Shown piece after piece: positions 57,450-64,000 of a DNA stretch of 64,000 nucleotides. The DNA lies in the NCBI RefSeq assembly GCF_014852685.1, contig NZ_JACZDF010000003.1, forward strand, positions 186,001 to 250,000, read 5' to 3'. Source of the stretch: Flavimobilis rhizosphaerae (GTDB lineage: Bacteria; Actinomycetota; Actinomycetes; Actinomycetales; Cellulomonadaceae). Below the pieces are notes generated by a model, which ran no database searches, had not been told where the DNA came from, and saw only the letters and a program-made list of their open reading frames with translations. Within the stretch, counting starts at the first letter, position 1, and each line of letters opens with the position of its first letter. Both the position numbers and the translations under genes were made by a program.

Positions 57450-58418
57450 TCACACCTCCTTCGCGAGCTTGCGGACGTAGAAGAAGGTCAGGCCGAGCGT
57501 GAGGGCGAGCATGAAGATCGCGACGGCTGCGGCCTTGCCGAAGTCGCCCTGGCCGAGACCGAGGTTGTAGATGTACGTGCCGAGGAGGTTGGTCTCGCTC
57601 GCGACGCCACCTGCCTGCTGGAGGTAGTAGATCTGCGCGAAGACGCGCAGGTCCCAGATGACCTGGAGCAGGGAGACGACCATGACGACGGGCATGATCG
57701 TGGGGAGCTTGATGTGGAGGAACCTCTCCCAGGCGTTGGCGCCGTCGAGCTCGGCGGCCTCGAGCTGCTCGCCGGAGACCTGCGTGAGGGCGGCGTTGAG
57801 CGAGAAGGCGACGAACGGCACCGACATCCACACGACGACGATGACGGCGATCGTGAGGAAGGAGACCGGCTCGATGAGCCACGAGTGGCCCTTGAACTGG
57901 TCGAGGCCAATCTTCACGAGGAGCCAGTTGATGACGCCGTAGTTCGTGTCGAAGAGCCACTGCCAGATGGTCATCGATGCGATGACGGGCATGGCCCACG
58001 CGATGAGAAGCACCGACTGGACGACGACGCGGAGCCATCTGACGAGCTTCGTCATGAGCACGGCGACAGCCATGCCGACGACCATCGTGAGCCCTGCTGC
58101 GGCGACGCAGAAGAGGAGCGATCGGGTGATGACGGCCCAGACGGCGGGGTCGGCGAAGATCGCCTTGTAGTTGTCGAGCCCGATCCACTCGGGCGCCTTG
58201 CCGAACTGCTGCTCGAGCCCGTACTTCTGGAAGGACATGACGAACTGGCGCACGAGCGGGTAGCCGAGGGCGATGACCATCGTGGCGATGACAGGCAGGA
58301 CGAGCAGGTACGGCGCGATCGCGGTGGCGCGTCGGGCGCCACTCGCGGTCGGGGCCGGGCGTCGCCCGGCCGCTGCTGCGCGCCGGCTCTGCGGGGCGCG
58401 CGCAAGAACGTCACTCAT
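57450..58418 (-). CDS. Sugar ABC permease, MalF/DasB type
   Basis: 322 residues. A basic Ala/Arg-rich head, then six membrane helices. EAA loop AAELDGANAWERFLHIKLPTIMP near residue 225; NYKAIFADPAVWAVITRSLLF and GVINWLLVKIG segments are typical of MalF-like permeases. The ATG at 58418 is 77 bases from the binding-protein stop, and that gap holds a 14-bp hairpin. No ATPase gene is in this operon, as is usual where a shared MsiK-type ATPase serves several sugar importers. Confidence 0.93.
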   Translation of the reverse strand: MSDVLARAPQSRRAAAAGRRPAPTASGARRATAIAPYLLVLPVIATMVIALGYPLVRQFVMSFQKYGLEQQFGKAPEWIGLDNYKAIFADPAVWAVITRSLLFCVAAAGLTMVVGMAVAVLMTKLVRWLRVVVQSVLLIAWAMPVIASMTIWQWLFDTNYGVINWLLVKIGLDQFKGHSWLIEPVSFLTIAVIVVVWMSVPFVAFSLNAALTQVSGEQLEAAELDGANAWERFLHIKLPTIMPVVMVVSLLQVIWDLRVFAQIYYLQQAGGVASETNLLGTYIYNLGLGQGDFGKAAAVAIFMLALTLGLTFFYVRKLAKEV

Positions 58419-58447
58419 GAGGACACTTCAATCTTCCCGGGACGGGG

Positions 58448-58481
58448 CAGGGGCGCCGGCCGGTGGTGGCCGGCGCCCCTG
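58448..58481. terminator. Hairpin between binding-protein and permease genes
   Basis: Perfect 14-bp arms CAGGGGCGCCGGCC (58448-58461) and its complement (58468-58481) around GGTGGT. Same position as in maltose-type operons, where it raises binding-protein over permease levels. Confidence 0.75.
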
Positions 58482-58495
58482 TCACGGTGCTGTCG

Positions 58496-59758
58496 TCAGT
58501 TGAGCATCTCGCCGAGACGCGCGTCGGCGTCCTTCGCGATGGCAACGATGTCGCCGCCAGCGGCGATCTTTCCGAAGGTCTCCTCCATGAGCTTCGCGGC
58601 CTCGACGGAGGCCCAGCCGGGCGAGCCCGGGGTCAGCTTGGAGTTCTCGGCCGAGGCGATGGCGGCCTTGGCGAAGGCGTCGTCACCCATGAGCGAGTTG
58701 AACTCGGAGACGGCCGGACCCATGCCGTTCTTGGCGAGCTGGGTCTGGAACTCCTCGGAGTAGATGATCTTGAGGAGCTCGGTCGCGAGGTCCTGGTTGG
58801 CCGACTTCGCCGAGATGGCGAGGTTCGAGCCACCGGCGAGACCGGCCGCGTACGTGCCCGCCTCGACGCCGGGGACGGCGAACGGAGCGAACTTCACGTC
58901 CTCCTTGACGGACCAGCGAGCCCAGCCCGGAGCGACGAACATTGCGGAGTCACCCTCGTTGAAGGGGACCCACGGCTCCTCGTCGAGGCCGTCCTTCGGC
59001 GCGTGCGTGCCGTTGGTGAAGATGTCCTGGACCTGGGCGAGGGCCTTCTGCGACTCGGGGCTGGAGAGCGCGCCGACCCACTTGCCGCCGTCGACCTTGG
59101 CGATCTCGCCGCCGTTGGCGAACAGCCAGAAGAGGCCGTTGCGCCAGTCCTGGCCGGGGAGCCAGAGGCCCGAGCGGTCGTCCGTCGTGAGCTTCTTCGC
59201 GGCCTCGTTGAGCTCGGCGAGCGTCGTGGGAACCTTGACGCCCTCCTTCTCGAAGACCTCCGTGTTGTAGAAGACGTAGCGCGAGCCCCAGTAGTACGGG
59301 ACGGCGTAGAGCTTGCCGTCGTACGAGCCGGCCTCGACGAACGACTTGGGGCCGACCTTGTCCCCACCGAGGTCGGGGAGGAGCGCGGTGAGGTCGCTGA
59401 ACGCGCCGACCGAGGTGAAGGTCGGAGCCTGCGTGTTGCCGATCTCGACGAGGTCAGGGGTCTGCTCGGCGTTGGGGAGCGCCGTCTGGAGACGCGGGAC
59501 GAGCTCCGACCACTCGATCTGCTCGATCTTGAGGGTGGCGCCGCCCGTCTTCTCCTTGAACGTGTCGGCAAGCCACTTGCGCATGTCGTCGTTCGTGTCC
59601 GTGCCAGCAACCCAGAACGTGATGGAACGCTCGGACGCGGGCGCGGTGGGCTTGGGCGCCGCGGTGGTGGGCTTGTCGCTGGAACCGCCGTCGGTGGAGC
59701 ACGCGGTGAGCGCGAGCGCGGCCACCGCGCCGAGCGCGGCAATCTTGTGGATCTTCAT
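58496..59758 (-). CDS. Sugar-binding lipoprotein of the importer (family 1 SBP)
   Basis: 420 residues. Lipobox LALTAC with Cys20, then a Ser/Thr/Pro linker. Body: ITFWVAGTDTNDDMRKWLAD, LKIEQIEWSELVPRLQTAL, PDLVEIGNTQAPTFTSVGA, LYAVPYYWGSRYVFYNTEVFEKEG, which is typical of MalE/NgcE/DasA-like binding proteins. AAGGGA lies upstream of the ATG, after a short hairpin (59774-59791). It should catch GlcNAc or chitobiose outside the cell. Follows the ROK regulator gene by 69 bases on the same strand. Confidence 0.94.
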   Translation of the reverse strand: MKIHKIAALGAVAALALTACSTDGGSSDKPTTAAPKPTAPASERSITFWVAGTDTNDDMRKWLADTFKEKTGGATLKIEQIEWSELVPRLQTALPNAEQTPDLVEIGNTQAPTFTSVGAFSDLTALLPDLGGDKVGPKSFVEAGSYDGKLYAVPYYWGSRYVFYNTEVFEKEGVKVPTTLAELNEAAKKLTTDDRSGLWLPGQDWRNGLFWLFANGGEIAKVDGGKWVGALSSPESQKALAQVQDIFTNGTHAPKDGLDEEPWVPFNEGDSAMFVAPGWARWSVKEDVKFAPFAVPGVEAGTYAAGLAGGSNLAISAKSANQDLATELLKIIYSEEFQTQLAKNGMGPAVSEFNSLMGDDAFAKAAIASAENSKLTPGSPGWASVEAAKLMEETFGKIAAGGDIVAIAKDADARLGEMLN

Positions 59759-59827
59759 CGATCTATCCCTTCGGCGGTCGGCTCCGACCGCTGACGTGGT
59801 GATGCGTGGACAGGTACTGCTGTTCCG

Positions 59828-60985
59828 TCAGGAGAGCCCGAGCTCTCCGTCGAGGACGAGTGCGGCTGCGCCGTGGAGGACGCCGTCGCGACCCAGCGCG
59901 GACATGCGAACAGTGACCTGCTCGTCCGCGAAGGGGCGTGTGAGGGCCAGGACCGTGGACTCGGTCGCCTGGCGGAAGGGGCCGTCGATGAGCTCGGACG
60001 GGCCGGAGAGCACGACGTCGCGGAGGCCGAGGGCCTGGACGACGGGTGCGAGGACGGTGCCGAGCTGACGCCCGGCGGAGGAGAGCTCGCTCGCAGCCTG
60101 CGCCTCGGAGAGGCCTGCGACGCGTGCGCGGAGGCGTGGCACGGCGACGAGGGGTTCGAGGCAGCCGTGGCGGCCGCAGGTGCAGGGGTCGCCGTCGGGG
60201 ACGACGGTGACGTGGCCGATCTCGCCTGCGGTGCCGTAGGGGCCGCGGAGGAGGTTGCCGTCGAGGAGGATGCCGGCGCCGACGCCTCGTCCGATCTCGA
60301 CGAGGAGGAGGCCTGCGCCACCGCCCTTGATGAAGGTGTCCTCGGCGAGGGCGGCGCTGTCGGCGTCGTTGGCGACGTGGACGGGAACGCCGAGGGCGTC
60401 GCGCAGGTGCTGGCCGAGCGCGAGGCGCTCCCAGCGGAGGTTGGGGGCGTTGCGCACCTCGCCGTCGACGGAGACGATGCCGGGGGTTCCGACGCCGAGG
60501 CCGAGGACCTTCCCGGGCGCGTCGAGGAGGAGGCGGCGCGCGAGCTCGACGGTGCGGTCGACGGCGTCGTCGCCGCGGTCGTCGCCGAGGGCGACCTGGT
60601 GGGTGACGACGACGGTGCCCTCGAGGTCGACGACGGAGCCACGGAGGTCGTGGTCGCCGGAGAGGTCGAGGCAGGCGATGTAGGCGCCGGTCGGGTTGAC
60701 CCCGACGAGCGTCGCGGGCTTGCCCATGTGGGTTCCGGGGCGGACTCCGAGCTCGATGACGAGATTGTCGGCGATGAGTCCTGCGACGACGTCCGAGATC
60801 GTGACGCGCGCAAGCTTCGTGAGTCGGGCGAGGTCGGCTCGCGATTGGGGGCCGTCGTCGACAAGATGCTGCAGGACGAGGGTACGGTGGTGCAGGCGGG
60901 TATCTGAGGGCAGGATCTTTCCTGCCGGCGCAGCGACGCGCTGGGTTGCCTGTCGCGCGTCTCGTGACGATGTCGTCCTTGCCAT
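59828..60985 (-). CDS. ROK-family transcriptional repressor (NagC-like)
   Basis: 385 residues from ATG 60985. Residues 30-95 form a winged helix (HHRTLVLQHLVDDGPQSRADLARLTKLARVTISDVVAGLI). The rest is a ROK sugar-binding domain with GTAGEIGHVTVVPDGDPCTCGRHGCLEPL, the zinc set CxCGxxGC. It likely binds an amino sugar or its phosphate and controls both this operon and the divergent hexosaminidase gene. An inverted repeat overlaps the -10 box, and the ATG follows that box by 7 bases, so the mRNA is probably leaderless and self-regulated. Confidence 0.93.
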   Translation of the reverse strand: MARTTSSRDARQATQRVAAPAGKILPSDTRLHHRTLVLQHLVDDGPQSRADLARLTKLARVTISDVVAGLIADNLVIELGVRPGTHMGKPATLVGVNPTGAYIACLDLSGDHDLRGSVVDLEGTVVVTHQVALGDDRGDDAVDRTVELARRLLLDAPGKVLGLGVGTPGIVSVDGEVRNAPNLRWERLALGQHLRDALGVPVHVANDADSAALAEDTFIKGGGAGLLLVEIGRGVGAGILLDGNLLRGPYGTAGEIGHVTVVPDGDPCTCGRHGCLEPLVAVPRLRARVAGLSEAQAASELSSAGRQLGTVLAPVVQALGLRDVVLSGPSELIDGPFRQATESTVLALTRPFADEQVTVRMSALGRDGVLHGAAALVLDGELGLS

Positions 60986-60987
60986 GA

Positions 60988-61022
60988 AAGTAAGTACACC
61001 TTACTTACTATCTATGGTCAAC
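60988..61022 (-). promoter_or_regulatory. ROK operon promoter and operator
   Basis: Minus strand: -35 TTGACC (61022-61017), 18-base spacer, -10 TGTACT (60998-60993). The operator AAGTAAG-TACAC-CTTACTT (60988-61006) covers the -10 box. The same AT-rich gap must hold the promoter of the divergent GH20 gene, so one operator may control both directions. Confidence 0.7.
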
Positions 61023-61054
61023 CCCCGAGCCCCGCCGTTACCAAGTCGCAACGG

Positions 61055-62491
61055 ATGAAGGATTCCATCTTGAGCAACCGTCCAGCCCTCCTCCCCGCAC
61101 CCCGTCGAAACGTTCTGACCGGCGCGTCCCGCACGATCACCGCGGACGAGGTCATCGCCCTCGCGGACGCCCTCCGCCCCTGGGCGCCGCACGCCGCCCG
61201 TCGCGCCACGGAGCTCTCCGCCACGCTCGCCTCCGGAGCGGGTGCTGGCGACGTCACCGCATCGACCGACACCACGCTCGATGTCGAGGGCTATCACCTC
61301 GCCGTCACCGACGACGCGCTCACGCTCTCGGCTGCCGACGCCCCCGGCGCCTACTGGGCTGTCACGACCCTCGCCCAGCTCGTCGACGCGGACGCCAGCA
61401 CCGTGACGCTCGGCGAGATCGACGACGCCCCCACCTACCCGCACCGCGGCCTCCTCCTCGACGTCGCCCGCCACTTCTACGGCCCCGAGCACCTCCGCCG
61501 CCTCGTCGACCTCATCTCGGAACTGCGCCTCAACAGCCTCCACCTCCACCTCACCGACGACCAGGGATGGCGGCTCGAGATCCCGTCGCGCCCGCTGCTC
61601 ACCGAGCTCGGCGCGACGACCGACTGCTCCGAGGGACCAGGCGGCTTCCTCACGCTCGCCGAGTACGTCGAGTTGCAGGAGTACGCGGCGGCACGGCACG
61701 TCGAGATCGTCCCCGAGATTGACCTTCCAGGGCACACGCACGCCCTGCTCGTCGCCTACCCCGAGGCATCGCAGGACGGCGCCACCCGCGAGCCCTACAC
61801 CGGCACCGAGGTCGGGTTCAGCACGGTCGACCTCACGTCCGACGCCTCGTGGGACCTCGTCACCGACATCGTCCGGACCGTCGCCGAGCACACGCTCGGC
61901 GACCGCATCCACCTGGGCGGCGACGAGTGCCTGACGCTCGACGCGCAGGACTACGGCGTCTACGTCACGCGCCTCGCCGCGCTCGGCGTGTCGACCGGCA
62001 AGCACCTGACGATGTGGCAGGAGGCGCTCCACGGCGACCTGCCCACCGGGTCGTGGCTGCAGTACTGGACGCACCGGGTCGACCGGGAGAAGTTCGCGGG
62101 ACGCGTCGAGGAGCTCGACCTCAGGGTCGTCTCGTCGCCCGCGCCCAAGGCGTACCTCGACATGTTCCACGACGAGCACCAGGTCGTCGGGCAGGACTGG
62201 GCGGGGTACATCGACCTCCGCACCGCGTACGACTGGGACCCCGTCGCCGAGCTTCCGGGCGTACCCGCCGAGCGCGTCATCGGCGTCGAGACGGCACTGT
62301 GGACGGAAACCGTGCGGAACTGGGGCGACGTCACCTACCAGCTCCTGCCGCGCATCGCAGCCGAGGCGTCGGTCGCGTGGGGATCGCCGCGCGACTTCGA
62401 CGCGTTCGAGCAGGACGTCACCGTGCACGTCGCGCGCTGGGAGGCGGCCGGCGAGGTCGTCCACCGCCCCGGGGACCGTCGGGGAGCCTGA
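61055..62491 (+). CDS. Beta-N-acetylhexosaminidase (GH20)
   Basis: 478 residues from ATG 61055; TTG 61070 is an alternative. A N-terminal alpha/beta domain is followed by the GH20 barrel: PHRGLLLDVARHFYG, LRLNSLHLHLTDDQGWRLEI, EIVPEIDLPGHTHALL, and LGGDEC with the catalytic Asp290-Glu291 pair. The C-terminal GVETALWTETVRN block carries a substrate-binding Trp. No signal peptide is visible, so it should act inside on imported chitobiose, releasing GlcNAc for the kinase and NagB. It is divergent from the ROK operon and shares the operator region. Confidence 0.95.
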   Translation: MKDSILSNRPALLPAPRRNVLTGASRTITADEVIALADALRPWAPHAARRATELSATLASGAGAGDVTASTDTTLDVEGYHLAVTDDALTLSAADAPGAYWAVTTLAQLVDADASTVTLGEIDDAPTYPHRGLLLDVARHFYGPEHLRRLVDLISELRLNSLHLHLTDDQGWRLEIPSRPLLTELGATTDCSEGPGGFLTLAEYVELQEYAAARHVEIVPEIDLPGHTHALLVAYPEASQDGATREPYTGTEVGFSTVDLTSDASWDLVTDIVRTVAEHTLGDRIHLGGDECLTLDAQDYGVYVTRLAALGVSTGKHLTMWQEALHGDLPTGSWLQYWTHRVDREKFAGRVEELDLRVVSSPAPKAYLDMFHDEHQVVGQDWAGYIDLRTAYDWDPVAELPGVPAERVIGVETALWTETVRNWGDVTYQLLPRIAAEASVAWGSPRDFDAFEQDVTVHVARWEAAGEVVHRPGDRRGA

Positions 62492-62496
62492 CGACG

Positions 62497-62532
62497 GCTC
62501 GCGTGGGCGGCGTGCGCGCCGCCCACGCGAGC
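62497..62532 (+). terminator. Terminator hairpin after the hexosaminidase gene
   Basis: Perfect 16-bp arms 62497-62512 and 62517-62532 with a TGCG loop, 5 bases after the stop. No T-run follows, as usual in this GC-rich DNA. Confidence 0.82.
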
Positions 62533-62573
62533 ACGGGGTGCCGCGATGCCCGACGATCTGCAAGGATCGCCCC

Positions 62574-63116
62574 ATGTCGATCGACCGGACCCTGGGTGAC
62601 GACGAGCGCGTCGTCCTGCAGACCCGCCCGCACATCAAGATGGTCTTCGTGCCCTTCCTCGTCCTGCTGCTCGCCGCGGCGGGCGTCGTTGCGGCCCTCC
62701 TGCTGCTGCCGGACAACGACTCCAAGACGTGGCTCATGCTCGCGATCGGGGTGGTCGCACTCGTCGTCATCGTCGTGTGGACGCTCGTGCCGTACCTGCA
62801 GTGGCGTACGACGTCGTACACGTTCACGACGCGTCGTCTCATTACGCGCTCGGGGATCCTCACGAAGACGGGCCGCGACATCCCGCTGTTCCGCATCAAC
62901 GACTTCACGTACGAGCGGGATCTGCTCGACCAGATGCTCGGCTGCGGGACGATCGTCGTCTCGGACGCGACGGAGAAGGCGGGCGTGCTGCTCTACGACG
63001 TGCCGCGCGTCGCCGAGGTGAAGAAGCAGCTCTCCGAGCTGCTGTTCAAGGCCGACGACGGCTCGGACGACGGCGAGTTCCCGCCGACGGACCCGCGCAA
63101 CGGCCGCCGCCGCTGA
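62574..63116 (+). CDS. Membrane PH-domain protein (DUF304/bPH_2)
   Basis: 180 residues from ATG 62574, preceded by AAGGAT; the 12 codons upstream in frame lack a ribosome site. Two membrane helices (about 25-45, VFVPFLVLLLAAAGVVAALLLL, and 55-75), then a bPH_2 domain: TTSYTFTTRRLITRSGILTKTGRDIPLFRINDFTYE, CGTIVVSDATEKAGVLLYDVPRVAEVKKQL. The C-terminus is acidic and disordered. Function unknown; widely found in Actinobacteria. It stands between the terminator and the metF promoter. Confidence 0.9.
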   Translation: MSIDRTLGDDERVVLQTRPHIKMVFVPFLVLLLAAAGVVAALLLLPDNDSKTWLMLAIGVVALVVIVVWTLVPYLQWRTTSYTFTTRRLITRSGILTKTGRDIPLFRINDFTYERDLLDQMLGCGTIVVSDATEKAGVLLYDVPRVAEVKKQLSELLFKADDGSDDGEFPPTDPRNGRRR

Positions 63117-63153
63117 CCGCCTGCCGGACCGCCGTCTCGCCATCCGGGACGGC

Positions 63154-63183
63154 TTGGGTGGGGGTCCGACGCACCCCTAGGCT
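63154..63183 (+). promoter_or_regulatory. Promoter of the riboswitch-metF transcript
   Basis: -35 TTGGGT (63154-63159), 18-base spacer, -10 TAGGCT (63178-63183). Transcription would start near 63190, exactly where the riboswitch aptamer begins. Confidence 0.65.
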
Positions 63184-63190
63184 CGCACCA

Positions 63191-63289
63191 CCATCCAGAG
63201 CGGCCGAGAGTCCTGGCTCGTCGACGCCGCAGCAACCCGCCCAAGAGGAAGCCTCCTGAGGGAACGGGTGCTCACGCCAGGTCCGATGG
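63191..63289 (+). promoter_or_regulatory. SAM-I (S-box) riboswitch
   Basis: The aptamer begins CCATCCAGAGCGG and ends with GATGG; CCATC (63191-63195) and GATGG (63285-63289) form P1. AGAGCGGC pairs with GACGCCGC to form P2, followed by the SAM-I core AGCAACC and GAACGGGTGC. SAM-I binds S-adenosylmethionine. The 3' strand of P1 also belongs to a competing GGTCC-GAT-GGACC hairpin (63280-63292), and GGAGG of the metF ribosome site follows at 63301-63305, so control may act on translation or elongation. metF should be off when SAM is plentiful. Confidence 0.85.
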
Positions 63290-63312
63290 ACCGACCCTGC
63301 GGAGGCTGACCC

Positions 63313-64000
63313 ATGAGCATCACCAGCACCGGCGGCGCGCCCGCGCGCCCGACCGTCTCCTTCGAGCTCATGCCCCCGCGCAACCCCGACGCGGCCCCGA
63401 AGTTCTGGGCGACCGCCCGCGCGCTCCTCGCCGCACGCCCCGACTTCGTCTCCGTCACCTACGGCGCCGCCGGCACCGACCGCGCCACGACACGCCAGGT
63501 CGTCCAGACGATCGCCCGCGAGACTCCCGTCCTGCCCATCGCACACCTCACGTGCGTCGCCGCGACGCGCGAGCACGTCACCGAGGTCGTCCGCGAGTTC
63601 CTCGACGCAGGCATCCGCTCGTTCCTCGCGCTGCGCGGCGACCCGCCCGTCGGGCAACCCGACTGGACCCCGAGCCCGGGCGGCGTCAACTCCTCCGAGG
63701 ACCTCATCCGCCTGCTCCAGCAGGTCGAGGCCGTGCGCTGCGGCGAGTCGCCCGCGAGCGCGCTCCGCGGCGCGACCCGCCCCCTGACGATCGCGGTCGC
63801 GACGTTCCCCGGCGGCAACCTCGCCGCTGGCACGACGCCCGCGCAGGAGGTCGAGCGCCTGCTCGTCAAGCAGGAGGCGGGAGCGACGTTCGCGATCACC
63901 CAGCTCTTCTACGAGGCATCGACGTACGTCGACTTCGTCGAGCGCGCCCGCGCCGCGGGCGTCACCATCCCCATCCTCGCCGGCATCCTGCCGACAACCG
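63313..64000 (+). CDS. metF: Methylenetetrahydrofolate reductase, 3' partial
   Basis: At least 229 residues; the frame runs off the window. ATG 63313 after GGAGG. Family blocks: TVSFELMPPRNPDAAPKFW with the Glu that donates the proton, PDFVSVTYGAAGTDRATTRQ, PVLPIAHLTCVAATREHV, FLALRGDPPVGQPDW, TIAVATFPGGN and EAGATFAITQLFYEASTYVDF. It reduces 5,10-methylene- to 5-methyl-tetrahydrofolate with FAD, feeding methionine synthesis. Control by the SAM-I riboswitch upstream fits that role. Confidence 0.95.
   Translation, partial: MSITSTGGAPARPTVSFELMPPRNPDAAPKFWATARALLAARPDFVSVTYGAAGTDRATTRQVVQTIARETPVLPIAHLTCVAATREHVTEVVREFLDAGIRSFLALRGDPPVGQPDWTPSPGGVNSSEDLIRLLQQVEAVRCGESPASALRGATRPLTIAVATFPGGNLAAGTTPAQEVERLLVKQEAGATFAITQLFYEASTYVDFVERARAAGVTIPILAGILPTT

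Overview
The window is about 72% G+C by eye. It has GTG, TTG and ATG starts, many 4-base ATGA/GTGA overlaps between neighbouring genes, actinobacterial-type lipoproteins and several probable leaderless mRNAs. This fits a high-GC actinobacterium of the Micrococcales, of the Cellulomonas/Sanguibacter/Promicromonospora kind. The genus is inference. It looks like chromosomal sequence. I saw no rRNA, tRNA, CRISPR array, insertion sequence, phage gene or replication origin.

Layout. 1-5.8 kb: a Pro/Ala-rich protein (5' partial), a TetR regulator with a DUF5692 membrane protein, an SRPBCC protein and an MFS exporter. 5.9-15.4 kb: a PQQ-propeller protein coupled to an AAC(3)-family acetyltransferase; abutting 3' remnants of an alpha-galactosidase and its LacI regulator; a lipoprotein/PKD cluster; a ferritin-like/VIT fusion; DUF2804; an exported HNH nuclease. 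15.5-21 kb: a complete oligopeptide ABC importer with a fused double ATPase. 21-34 kb: an amidohydrolase, a DEDDh exonuclease, a VanY-like peptidase, SbcCD, a NYN-LOTUS protein, an ABC-F ATPase, a YbaK-type editing protein and a SanA/YdcF protein. 34-39.3 kb: a coiled-coil lipoprotein and a large HrpA helicase. 39.5-44.7 kb: a cell-envelope cluster with two paralogous lipoproteins, an adaptor with a peptidoglycan-binding domain, an ABC ATPase, a permease and two more lipoproteins. 44.8-53.8 kb: GntR/DUF1648, a MerR regulator, two PH-domain proteins' first member, an S9 peptidase, a lone EVE/NOV_C protein inside a repeat cluster, an APC permease and thymidine kinase. 53.8-62.5 kb: an N-acetylglucosamine/chitobiose utilisation locus (ROK repressor, ABC importer, nagB, ROK kinase, divergent GH20 hexosaminidase). 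62.6-64 kb: a second PH-domain protein and metF behind a SAM-I riboswitch; metF runs off the window.

The main unexplained structure is a set of short palindromes scattered between genes. Family A (seven copies, 52-59 bp) has constant GACGGATTGA/TCAATCCGTC ends. Family B (eight copies, about 43 bp) has constant GATAGCCGATC/GATCGGCTATC ends. Family C (two copies, about 72 bp) is a nested four-arm structure built from GAGATAGCG. In A and B the inner stem differs from copy to copy while pairing is mostly kept, so the fold seems to matter more than the sequence. Five genes take their stop codon from a repeat arm. A fourth structure (D) with the same nested four-arm plan lies in frame inside hrpA. 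Families A and B alternate (B-A-B-A-B-B) over about 470 bp upstream of the EVE/NOV_C gene, and an A-B pair lies just downstream, so this candidate modified-DNA nuclease gene of lower GC is bracketed by them.

Four regulator genes (TetR, GntR, MerR, ROK) show the same layout: a palindromic operator over the promoter, and a -10 box that ends 7 bases before the start codon, which implies leaderless, self-regulated transcripts.
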